The notes under the pieces: generated by a model | The model's database searches: none | The model's input: only the letters and a program-made list of their open reading frames with translations | Told to the model about the DNA's origin: nothing | Translations under genes and position numbers: made by a program | Shown here: positions 1 to 6,972 of the stretch, in pieces | Layout of the letters: the number at the start of each line of letters is the position of its first letter | Numbering within the stretch: the first letter of the stretch is position 1 | Source: Desulfocurvus vexinensis DSM 17965 | GTDB taxonomy: Bacteria > Desulfobacterota > Desulfovibrionia > Desulfovibrionales > Desulfovibrionaceae | DNA length: 37,694 nucleotides | NCBI RefSeq assembly: GCF_000519125.1 | Contig: NZ_JAEX01000021.1 | Coordinates: forward strand, 1-37,694 | Direction of reading: 5' to 3'

Positions 1-153
1 GTTATGTACAAAAAAGCAGACACCGCAGGTGCTTCTCATGCCTGCACCGATTTGCCTGCTTTGGATTGTTATAGGGTGATGGCTGAGAAGCTGGGACTCC
101 CTGCTGAAACACGTCCCGCATCGCTCACCCCTGTGCCATATCTGGTGAATTAG
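1..153 (+). CDS. Partial ORF, 3' end only (unrecognised; possible IS-encoded protein)
   Basis: An open frame runs in from the left edge and ends at TAG 151-153, giving 50 codons with an internal ATG at position 4. I do not recognise the peptide; it shows no clear catalytic motif. Base composition is clearly less GC-rich (around half G+C by eye) than the neighbouring genes at about 70%, with poor third-position GC bias, so the stretch looks imported. It is followed directly by repeated 17-nt motifs that resemble transposon subterminal repeats. It may be the C-terminal tail of a transposase or accessory protein, but this is inference from context only. Confidence 0.35.
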   Translation, partial: VMYKKADTAGASHACTDLPALDCYRVMAEKLGLPAETRPASLTPVPYLVN

Positions 154-157
154 GCTC

Positions 158-323
158 GTCCCAATATAAGTGGCGTAACGGGCCGCCTTGTCCAAAGATA
201 AGTGGCAGGGCGGCCCGCCGCTGTTCCGCACCCGACCAGATCGAAAACCCACGCCAGCCGTGGCGTTGTCCCACGAGTTCCCGCATGGTCCCGCACTGCC
301 TCACTTGTCCAAGACTATCTGGC
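158..323. repeat. Subterminal-type direct repeats (candidate IS end)
   Basis: A 17-nt unit GTCCCAATATAAGTGGC at 158-174 recurs as GTCCAAAGATAAGTGGC at 190-206 (15 of 17 identical, 32-nt period). A weaker relative lies at 307-323 (12 of 17). Several short related direct repeats near one end are a known property of IS21-family elements, where they bind the transposase. The rest of 207-362 holds no convincing gene and rises gradually to host GC. The end of the element is not defined, because no terminal inverted repeat partner or target duplication is inside the window. Confidence 0.4.
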
Positions 324-362
324 TAAACACAGCCGCCTGGGCTGCCGCCGCGTTCGCTTCGC

Positions 363-1427
363 CTACGGCGCTGGCAGCGCGGCGAAGGCCTCGGCCAGGG
401 CGGCGGAAAAGACATGCCGCCCCGCGTCGTTGAGATGCTCGGAGTTGGCCCACATGGCGTCGGGCAGTTCCAGGCGGGTGAAGTCGAGCACCGGGGCATG
501 GATGGCGGCGCGGATGGCGGCCAGGTCGTAGTCGCCCTTGAAGGCGTGGCGCGGCTCCAGGTACACCACGGGCCGGACGCCCTGGGCCCGGGCCAGGTCG
601 AGGCAGTGGTTGAGCAGGGCCAGGTAGGGCGCGTGGAAGCCCTTCCAGACGAAGGCCTCGTCGCTGGGCTCGAGCCCGAAGTTGCCGAACAGGATGGCGT
701 CGCCGTTGGTGCATTTGTAGATGCGCGCCTTGCGGTGGGGGCGCAGGCCGAAGGTCTTGCAGTCGCAGACCTCCCCGGGGGCGGCGGCAACCGCGGCCTG
801 CCCTGGCGCACCACCCCCGGGCGGGGCGGATTGCGGGGCCAGGGGGCGGTCCAGGCGTTCGAACACGGGGCGCACCCGCAGGTTGATGATCTCCGAGTAG
901 TAGTTGAGCGCATGCAGGCTGCCCAGCCATGCGCCCGCCGTGGCCGCCAGGAGCCGGGGCGACTGTCCGGTGGCGGCCAGCGCCCTGAGGTCGGTCAGCG
1001 AGGGGCTGCTGGGCACTTCGATGGCGTCGTCGTCGAAGGAGGTGATGGTCACGCCGATGGCGATGGTGGCCGGCTTGAGGCGGGCGGCGGCCTCGACCAT
1101 GGACGGATAGCTGGCGATCTGATGGCCGGACAGGCCGTAGTTGTACACCGTCCAGCCCGCCCGCTCGAAATCCGCCGTGCTGACGTGGTAGAGCGTGCGC
1201 GAGCTGCCCACGAAGATGATGTCCGCGCGTTTTCCCGCCAGGCGCAGGCGCATGTGCTTGGCCTTGGCGCTGACCTCCTCGGTGTAGGCCTCCGCAGAAA
1301 CCCTGTACTGGGTGTACCAGACCAGCGTGGCGTCCACCAGCAGCAGGCCGAGCAGCACGAGCCCCAGCAGCAGCGCCCAGCGCTTCGCCTGCCGCCTAGA
1401 ACTGGAAGTAGAGGAATTCCGTCGCAT
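363..1427 (-). CDS. SGNH-hydrolase-like (DltD/AlgJ/AlgX-type) membrane-anchored protein
   Basis: Protein of 354 aa with one N-terminal transmembrane segment (about residues 18-33) and a predicted periplasmic domain. Seen: FVGSSR at about residues 72-77, with Ser75 as likely nucleophile, and EHLNDAGRHVF near the C terminus with His331, the layout of an SGNH esterase or acyltransferase. Gly/Ala/Pro-rich linker around residues 200-220. The chosen ATG (1427) lies inside the end of the upstream MBOAT gene, a 32-nt overlap on the same strand that implies translational coupling. In known systems (AlgI with AlgJ/AlgX, DltB with DltD, PatA/PatB) an MBOAT protein moves acyl groups across the membrane and a GDSL/SGNH partner passes them to a polymer. 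The acceptor here is unknown. An ATG six codons upstream is an alternative start. Confidence 0.75.
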   Translation of the reverse strand: MRRNSSTSSSRRQAKRWALLLGLVLLGLLLVDATLVWYTQYRVSAEAYTEEVSAKAKHMRLRLAGKRADIIFVGSSRTLYHVSTADFERAGWTVYNYGLSGHQIASYPSMVEAAARLKPATIAIGVTITSFDDDAIEVPSSPSLTDLRALAATGQSPRLLAATAGAWLGSLHALNYYSEIINLRVRPVFERLDRPLAPQSAPPGGGAPGQAAVAAAPGEVCDCKTFGLRPHRKARIYKCTNGDAILFGNFGLEPSDEAFVWKGFHAPYLALLNHCLDLARAQGVRPVVYLEPRHAFKGDYDLAAIRAAIHAPVLDFTRLELPDAMWANSEHLNDAGRHVFSAALAEAFAALPAP

Positions 1428-2775
1428 TGCGAATCTCCAGGGCAATGAGGCTGGCGCAGGCCAGGCCCGCCAGGGCCACGGTGGCTGGCAGGGAGGCGCT
1501 TCTGGCGCTGGCCATGGCCTCCCGGGAATTCGGCAGCCCCCAGACGATGGCCAGGCCGGACACGATGGCGGCCAGGGGCAGCAGGGTCAGCCCCTGCAGG
1601 CTCGGGGTTTCGAGGAACATCCCCGCCAGGATGTGCAGCGCGTCCTGGGCGCTCTGGGCGCGGAAAACGACCCAGGCGCAATGGACGAACAGGAACGTCA
1701 GCGCCCCCGCCGCCAGGGCCGGCAGGCGCCGCCCGGTCATGGTCCACAGCCGGTGGACGATGAGCCCCAGGCCGTGCAGCGCGCCCCAGAGCACGAAGGT
1801 CCAGCCCGCGCCGTGCCAGATGCCGCCCAGCAGGAAGGTGATGAAGAGGTTCCCGAGCAGCCCCGGGGTGCCCTTGCGGCTGCCGCCCAGGGGGATGTAG
1901 ACGTAGCTGCGCAGGAACCGGCCCAGGGTGATGTGCCAGCGGCGCCAGAAGTCCTGGAGCGAAATGCTTTTGTACGGCGAGTCGAAGTTCCGGGGCAGGT
2001 GGATGTTGAACAGCAGGGCCGCCCCGGTGGCCATGTCCATGTAGCCGCTGAAATCGAAATAGAGCTGGAGCGTGTAGCTCAGGCTCGCGGTCCAGGCCTG
2101 GGCGAAGCCGATGCCCTGCGGGGCGGCGAAGCCCGCGTTGGCCCAGATGGCGAAGGTGTCGGCCAAAAGCACCTTCTTGGCCAGCCCCAGGGTGAAAAAG
2201 CCCAGTCCCTTGAGGATGTTGCCGTGGTCGATGACCAGGTTCCGCAGCTTGCGGAACTGGGGCATCATCTCGGCGTGGTGCACGATGGGCCCGGCGATGA
2301 GCTGGGGGAAGAAGGTCACGAACAGGGTGTAGTTGAGGAAATCGTATTCCCGGGTTTCGCCCCGGGCGCTGTCCACGAGATAGGCGATCTGCTGGAAGGT
2401 GAAGAAGCTGATGGCCAGGGGCAGCACGATGGGCGCTATCTGGATGTCCGCGCCCAGCAGGTCGTTGACGTTGGCGACGAGGAACCCTGTGTATTTGTAG
2501 TAGCAGAGCAGGGCGAGGTTGAAGCAGACCCCGGCGGCGAAGAGCTTCGTCTTGTGTTGCGTGGCGATGCCGATGGCCGTGCCCAGGGAGAAGTTGACGA
2601 CGATGGAGAGCAGGATCAGCGGCAGGTAGCTTGCGTCCCACCAGCCGTAGAAGAAGAGTGAACACAAGACGAGCCACAGCCGGGAAAGCTTGGCCAGGTG
2701 ATGCTTGTTGCACCAGAAATACCCGATGAACGCAAGCAGGAGGAACAGGAGGAAACTGTATGAGTTGAAGAGCAT
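1396..2775 (-). CDS. MBOAT-family O-acyltransferase (AlgI-like)
   Basis: Protein of 459 aa, a normal length for AlgI/DltB-type membrane-bound O-acyltransferases, with about ten hydrophobic segments. Diagnostic motifs are LQDFWRRWHITLGRF around residues 273-287 (His281), YIPLGGSRKG at about 293-302 and GGIWHGAGW at about 317-325 with the invariant catalytic His321. The family transfers acetyl or other acyl groups across the inner membrane to polysaccharide or cell-wall acceptors. It overlaps the SGNH partner gene downstream. The start MLFNSYSF is chosen because the segment upstream in frame is not hydrophobic and looks like non-coding translation; the Shine-Dalgarno sequence is weak. An HD-GYP regulator lies 187 nt upstream on the same strand, so cyclic-di-GMP control of surface polymer acylation is possible but inferred. 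Confidence 0.88.
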   Translation of the reverse strand: MLFNSYSFLLFLLLAFIGYFWCNKHHLAKLSRLWLVLCSLFFYGWWDASYLPLILLSIVVNFSLGTAIGIATQHKTKLFAAGVCFNLALLCYYKYTGFLVANVNDLLGADIQIAPIVLPLAISFFTFQQIAYLVDSARGETREYDFLNYTLFVTFFPQLIAGPIVHHAEMMPQFRKLRNLVIDHGNILKGLGFFTLGLAKKVLLADTFAIWANAGFAAPQGIGFAQAWTASLSYTLQLYFDFSGYMDMATGAALLFNIHLPRNFDSPYKSISLQDFWRRWHITLGRFLRSYVYIPLGGSRKGTPGLLGNLFITFLLGGIWHGAGWTFVLWGALHGLGLIVHRLWTMTGRRLPALAAGALTFLFVHCAWVVFRAQSAQDALHILAGMFLETPSLQGLTLLPLAAIVSGLAIVWGLPNSREAMASARSASLPATVALAGLACASLIALEIRNATEFLYFQF

Positions 2776-2962
2776 GGTGCAGGGCCGGATTGAGGTGGAT
2801 ACGACCGCGCAGGAGATACATGATCCCCCCCGGGAAGTCCAGGGGCGCAAAAAGGCCGGGCGGGCACGGCGCATGGCGTTTTGCGCGCAACGCAAGCGGG
2901 CGCAAGGCCCTGCCCCGGGGCGGGCGCTTTCGCCGCGCGGGGACGGTGGGCCCGGGGCCCCC

Positions 2963-4315
2963 TCAGCTTTCCAGGAACTTGAGGAACGCCGCCACGCAGT
3001 CGGGGCAGAGGTGCCCGACCTTGGCGTCGTTGATGATCTCCAGCACGCGCTCTTCGGGCATGGGGTCGCGGTAGGGGCGGTTGGAGGTCAGGGCGTGGTA
3101 GATGTCGCCCACGGCGATGATGCGCGCCCACAGCGGGATGTCCTTGCCCTTGAGGCCGTGGGGGTAGCCCGTGCCGTCGATGCGCTCGTGGTGCGAGAGC
3201 ACGGCGGGGATGAGCGGGGCCATGGAGGGGATGGGCCGCAGGATTTCCGCGCCGATGGTCGGGTGGGCCTTGATGGTCTCGTATTCCTTCACCGTGAGCT
3301 TGCCGGGCTTGAGCAGGATGGCGTCGGGGATGCCGATCTTGCCCAGGTCGTGCAGGCGGGCGGCGATTTCGAGCATTTCCAGTTCGTCGGGCTCGAAGCC
3401 CATGACCCGGCCCATGCCCACGGCGATCTCGGCCACGGCCTCGGAGTGGCCGCGCGTGTACACGTCGCGCGCTTCCAGGGCCTGGATCAGGCTGGTGATG
3501 GAGCCCAGCATCAGGGTGTGCTCCTGGCGCAGGCGCTCCTTTTCCAGCAGCAGGTTGCGGAAATGGTCCGAGAGCAGCTTTTCCGCCGTGTGGACGAGCT
3601 GTTCCATGTTGAACGGTTTGATGAGGAACGCCGCCGCGCCGAGCTGGAACATGCGCCGGATCACCGCGCGGTCGTCGGTGGAGCTCATGACCAGCAGCGG
3701 AAGGTTCTTGAAGCGGTCGTTGGCGCGCAGGGCCTTGCAGAGCTGGATGCCGTCCATCACGGGCATGTCCAGGTCGCTGGCGATGAGGTCGGGCACCTCT
3801 CCGGCCAGGAGGCTGTCCAGCGCCTGGCGGCCATTGGCGGCCTGGGCGACGTGGAAGCCGCTTTTCTCCAGCGCCTCGCCCACCGTGGTGCGGATGTAGG
3901 CCGAATCGTCCACCACCAGCACCTTGCGGTTGCGGATGATGTCCTGGCGGTCCAGGAATTCGCGCACGCTGGCCAGGAATTCGTCCTGCCCGCCGGATTT
4001 GGTCAGATAGCCGTCGGCGCCCACGCGGAAGCCGCGCTCGATGTCCTCGTCCTTGTCGCGCGAGCTGAGGATGAGCACCGGGGTGCTGTGGGTGGTCTGG
4101 TCCTGCTTGAGCTGTTCGCACAGTTCGAAGCCGGTCATGTTCGGCATGTCCACATCGGAGATGACCAGGTCGAAGCGCCCGGCGCGGGCCTTGGCCAGCC
4201 CATCGGCGCCGTCCACGGCCTGGGTCACCTGCGCCCCGAGGGAGTTCAGGGTCTTGGACAGCGCCTTGCGGATCACCGCGCTGTCATCGACGATGAGGAT
4301 GCTCGGTTTCGACAT
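2963..4315 (-). CDS. Response regulator with two receiver domains and an HD-GYP c-di-GMP phosphodiesterase domain
   Basis: Protein of 450 aa in the order REC1 (about 5-120), REC2 (about 130-245), helical linker, HD-GYP (about 260-450). REC1 has VDD at the N-terminal acidic pocket, phospho-acceptor Asp54 in SDVDMP and the conserved Lys in LTKSG. REC2 has VVDD, ASDLDMP and LIKPFN, so both receivers look functional. The output domain has HDLGKIGIP, HPTIGAEIL and HHERIDGTGYP, the metal-binding and GYP signature of cyclic-di-GMP hydrolases. The protein should lower c-di-GMP on phosphorylation by one or two histidine kinases, none of which is adjacent. Start at MSKPSILIVDD fits the domain edge; an ATG nine codons upstream is possible. 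Neither has a strong ribosome binding site. Confidence 0.9.
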   Translation of the reverse strand: MSKPSILIVDDSAVIRKALSKTLNSLGAQVTQAVDGADGLAKARAGRFDLVISDVDMPNMTGFELCEQLKQDQTTHSTPVLILSSRDKDEDIERGFRVGADGYLTKSGGQDEFLASVREFLDRQDIIRNRKVLVVDDSAYIRTTVGEALEKSGFHVAQAANGRQALDSLLAGEVPDLIASDLDMPVMDGIQLCKALRANDRFKNLPLLVMSSTDDRAVIRRMFQLGAAAFLIKPFNMEQLVHTAEKLLSDHFRNLLLEKERLRQEHTLMLGSITSLIQALEARDVYTRGHSEAVAEIAVGMGRVMGFEPDELEMLEIAARLHDLGKIGIPDAILLKPGKLTVKEYETIKAHPTIGAEILRPIPSMAPLIPAVLSHHERIDGTGYPHGLKGKDIPLWARIIAVGDIYHALTSNRPYRDPMPEERVLEIINDAKVGHLCPDCVAAFLKFLES

Positions 4316-4386
4316 GTGGATTTCATAGGGCTTTTTCAACATTTACGCAATGAGGGGAGGCCGTTTCCGGCCCAGGCAGGCGGGGG

Positions 4387-5025
4387 TCATGCGCCGCCCT
4401 GGGTCAGCAGGCGCCATCCGTCGCGCAGCAGCAGCGCGGCGAACGCCGCCAGGGCCACGGCCAGGGCGCGCAGCACCAGCCGGTAGCCTCGGCCCGCGAG
4501 CACCGCGCGCGAGCGGCCCACCAGCACGGCCACCCCGAGCTTGGAACCCACCAGGGCCACATAGAACCCGGCCAGGAATATGAAGGGCGCCGCGCGGTCC
4601 CGGGCCCAGGCCTGCACAAGCATGGGCCCGCCCACGGCCATCCAGAACAGGTACGGATGCGGGCTGAGCACGTTGGTGAGCACGCCCCGGGCCAGGGAGC
4701 GCGAGGGGCCGTGGGGCGCGTCCAGGGCCGGGGGGCCGCTGCGCCAGGTTTCGCGGGCCATGAAAAGCAGGAAGGCGCTTCCGGCCAGGGCCACGGCCCC
4801 GAGCAGCGGCTCCACGCGCGCTGCGGCGCCCAGGGCCGCCACGCACAGGGCGATGATCGGCAGGTCCGTGAGCAGCGGCGAGGCCGCCACCCGTGCGCCC
4901 GCGCCCACGCCGCTGCGCAGCGTCTCGCGGATGACCAGGGTCAGCAGCGGCCCCGGCGACAGCCCCGCCGTGGCCCCCAGCACGGCCCCGGCCAGCAGGC
5001 CCGTCCAGTGGTGGTGCATCGGCAT
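4387..5025 (-). CDS. LysE/RhtB-family amino-acid exporter
   Basis: Integral membrane protein of 212 aa, the usual length of LysE/RhtB translocators, with about six hydrophobic segments. Seen: the N-terminal GATAGLSPGPLLTLVIRETL resembles the family's conserved PGP motif (typically PGPN/PGP followed by a helix), and NVLSPHPYLFWMAVGGP matches the family NP.PYLFW-like middle motif. Members export amino acids or other small polar metabolites by proton exchange; the substrate cannot be read from sequence. The start MPMHHHW at 5025 is the first ATG before the membrane segment, and the second Met is an equal candidate. The gene ends about 70 nt before the HD-GYP gene and may be co-transcribed with it. 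Confidence 0.8.
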   Translation of the reverse strand: MPMHHHWTGLLAGAVLGATAGLSPGPLLTLVIRETLRSGVGAGARVAASPLLTDLPIIALCVAALGAAARVEPLLGAVALAGSAFLLFMARETWRSGPPALDAPHGPSRSLARGVLTNVLSPHPYLFWMAVGGPMLVQAWARDRAAPFIFLAGFYVALVGSKLGVAVLVGRSRAVLAGRGYRLVLRALAVALAAFAALLLRDGWRLLTQGGA

Positions 5026-5376
5026 GGGCCCTGTTGTGCCAGGGCCCGGCCCCGGGCGCAAGGGCGCGGGGCGGGAGCGGGGGGCTGCGGCGCGAGGGGG
5101 TGGGTCTTCCGGGCCCAGAGCCCGAACCGGGGTGGCGGGCGGATTGCGGGGCCGGGGCTGCGCTGCGTGCTCCTGCGCGCCCGGAGGGGCGGCCCGGCCA
5201 CCCCTCCAAGGTGCAAGCTGCCGGAGCGCCCCCGGCTGCTGCGGCGTGGTCCCTGCGGGTGCGGCTCCGGCTGCGGCGTCCGGCCCGGGGCGCTGGCCCG
5301 TGGCTCCGGCGGCTTGACCGTTGGGTGACGATGGCGTACAGGGTTGAATATTACTTTTAAACCAAGGAGTTTTGTG
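5026..5376. other. Divergent intergenic region, LysE-type gene / MerR-like gene
   Basis: About 350 nt of mostly very GC-rich sequence with no convincing reading frame. The last 70 nt turn AT-richer. A weak sigma-70-like promoter for the rightward gene is TTGACC (5314-5319), 17 nt, TACAGG (5337-5342). The spacer contains TGACGATGGC (5326-5335), which is repeated exactly at the start of the downstream gene (5378-5387). No clear promoter for the leftward exporter gene was found. Confidence 0.4.
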
Positions 5377-6524
5377 GTGACGATGGCCGACGATAAGGGC
5401 GTGACGCACCAGGAGCTGGCCCGGGCCGCCGGAGTGTCGGTGACCACGGTCAAGGGCTACCGGGACAAGTTCCCGGGGTGCTTCCCCGTGCTGCGCGAGG
5501 GCAAGCCGCTGCGCTTCGCCGCGCAGTCCCTGGACGCCTGTGTGGCCATCCGCCAGGGCTTCGCCGACGGGCTGTCGGTGGAGCAGTTGCGCGAGCGCCT
5601 GCGGCTGCGCTTCCCCTGGAGCTGGCGCCACCCCCTGCCCGAAAAGCCGGTCATCAGCGCGGATTTGCAACGGACCGTCCAGGATCTGGCGCGCACGGTG
5701 GTCCGCCTGACGCGGGCCCAGGCCGAGGCCACGCAGCGCCTGGAGCGCCTGGAACGGGCCTTGGGCGAGGCCCCGCCAGCGCGGGGCGGCGCGGGGGCGC
5801 AGGGCCCGGGTCCGCAGGCGGCTGCCGGGGAGTCGCGGGACCGGGAGCAGGCCCTGGACGCCCTGCGCCGCGATGTGCGGGAGGGTCTGGCCCGCCAGGG
5901 CGCGGCCCTGGAGGCCCTGCAGGGGCAGGTGCGGGCCCTGGAGCGCGGCCCCGCGTCCGCCGGAGGCGAGGGCGAGCGGGTCGTGCGCATCCGCAGCGCG
6001 TCGGGGGCCGCCGAGCGCTACGCCCTGCGGCGGCTGCCGCCCGAGGACGAGGCCCCGGGTGCTGGCGGCGCAGGGCCGGGCCGGGAGGCCGCGCCTGGGC
6101 AGGATGCGGCCTCGGCCCCCGGGGCCGCCGTGTTGGGCCTGCCGCTGACCGTGCGTTCGGGCAAGGGGGAATTCCTGGGCGTGGCCGGGCCGGGCGGGCA
6201 TCTCACCGTGCGCGGATTCGCCGCCCTGGTCGCCCGCAGCCTGGGCCTTGCGTCCGAGGCCGTGGCCTGGTCCGGCGGGCCCGGGGGCTGGCGGCTGGAC
6301 CTGGGCACCAGCCCGGCCCACTCCCTGGATTTCAGCGAAACCACCACCCCCCGGGGCAATCACGTGGCCCTGGTCCAGGGCATGCGCATCGACGGCCAGC
6401 CCCAGGACGCCGACGCCCTCGTGGCCCTGCTGCGCACCCTGCGCCAGCAGTATGCCGAAGACTGATCGTCAGCCATTTTCTGGCATAATTAGAGTCTGTT
6501 AAAGAATCGTCACTTGACGATGCC
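5326..6524. promoter_or_regulatory. TGACGAT motif cluster flanking the MerR-like gene
   Basis: Five copies of the 7-mer TGACGAT are seen at the edges of this gene: 5326-5332 and 5378-5384 (+, both extended to TGACGATGGC), 6465-6471 (-), and the two arms of a perfect inverted repeat ATCGTCA-CT-TGACGAT at 6506-6521. Candidate operators for the encoded helix-turn-helix protein; binding is inference. Confidence 0.35.
5377..6465 (+). CDS. MerR-like DNA-binding protein with coiled coil and unassigned C-terminal domain
   Basis: About 362 aa. Residues 8-50 look like a MerR-type winged helix: THQELARAAGVSVTTVKGYR is a helix-turn-helix, followed by a basic segment ending REGKPLRF. Residues about 100-130 (QDLARTVVRLTRAQAEATQRLERLERAL) and about 155-190 form short coiled coils separated by Gly/Ala-rich linker. 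The last 110 residues (from GLPLTVRSGKGEF) form a compact domain I do not recognise. The Shine-Dalgarno AAGGAG at 5364-5369 best suits GTG 5377 (7 nt); GTG 5374, ATG 5383 and ATG 5344 are alternatives. Function is probably transcriptional or DNA-organising. Repeated TGACGAT motifs at both ends of the gene suggest autoregulation. No known MerR ligand-binding cysteines are present. Confidence 0.65.
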   Translation: MTMADDKGVTHQELARAAGVSVTTVKGYRDKFPGCFPVLREGKPLRFAAQSLDACVAIRQGFADGLSVEQLRERLRLRFPWSWRHPLPEKPVISADLQRTVQDLARTVVRLTRAQAEATQRLERLERALGEAPPARGGAGAQGPGPQAAAGESRDREQALDALRRDVREGLARQGAALEALQGQVRALERGPASAGGEGERVVRIRSASGAAERYALRRLPPEDEAPGAGGAGPGREAAPGQDAASAPGAAVLGLPLTVRSGKGEFLGVAGPGGHLTVRGFAALVARSLGLASEAVAWSGGPGGWRLDLGTSPAHSLDFSETTTPRGNHVALVQGMRIDGQPQDADALVALLRTLRQQYAED

Positions 6525-6939
6525 CAGGCGTTCCGCCCCGGACAGGCGGTGCTGGCGGGTGGCGCTGCGTCGGGCAGCCGGGCCAACGCGGAACGGGCGG
6601 ACCCGCCTCGCGCGGACTTCGCGCGGGGGGCGGAGGGGGCTGGTGGGGGGGCGGTGGCCGCACCGCACGCGCTCGGCGTGCAGGTCTTTTCATGCGCGGG
6701 TGCGGGGGGCGCACCGGACCCCAGCGGGTGCCCCATCCGCCAGCGAGCGTCCTGTGCCCTGTGCGGGCGGATGCCCGGCGCAGGGGGCAGGCGTTTGGAC
6801 TCCGCGCGAAGTACTCCGCGCCCTCGTGCACCTGCGCGGGGCGGGGCCCCGCCGCTCCGGCAGGCCGCGAAAAAGGCCCGCAACCAGAAGGGCAGCGGCC
6901 TTCAGGTCGCTGCGCCCCGCCGCTTCGGCGCGAGGCCGT
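6466..6939. other. Intergenic region with no recognised gene
   Basis: The first 60 nt (6475-6521) are AT-rich and contain the ATCGTCA-CT-TGACGAT palindrome. From 6523 to 6860 the sequence is GC-rich, with open frames on both strands that lack family motifs, ribosome binding sites and codon bias; I do not call a gene. Towards 6860-6940 are two A-tract-plus-hairpin structures that read as terminators on the minus strand. Confidence 0.5.
6870..6902 (-). terminator. Second (distal) terminator for the DEAD-box gene
   Basis: On the minus strand, AAGGCC (6897-6902) pairs with GGCCTT (6873-6878), with a further partial GC/GC match inside, followed by a run of T (A-tract at 6870-6874). Weaker than the proximal terminator at 6940-6965. 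Confidence 0.4.
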
Positions 6940-6965
6940 AAAAAAGGGCGGCCCGTGGGCCGCCC
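6940..6965 (-). terminator. Rho-independent terminator of the DEAD-box helicase gene
   Basis: Perfect 9-bp stem GGGCGGCCC / GGGCCGCCC (6946-6954 and 6957-6965) with a 2-nt apex. On the minus strand it is followed by six T residues (A-tract 6940-6945). It starts 8 nt past the stop codon of the helicase gene. Confidence 0.85.
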
Positions 6966-6972
6966 TTGGGGG

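Noticed and set aside
6549-6941. 130-codon frame on the plus strand between the MerR-like and helicase genes
   Set aside because: No ribosome binding site or recognisable motif, low-complexity translation, and it runs into the helicase terminators.
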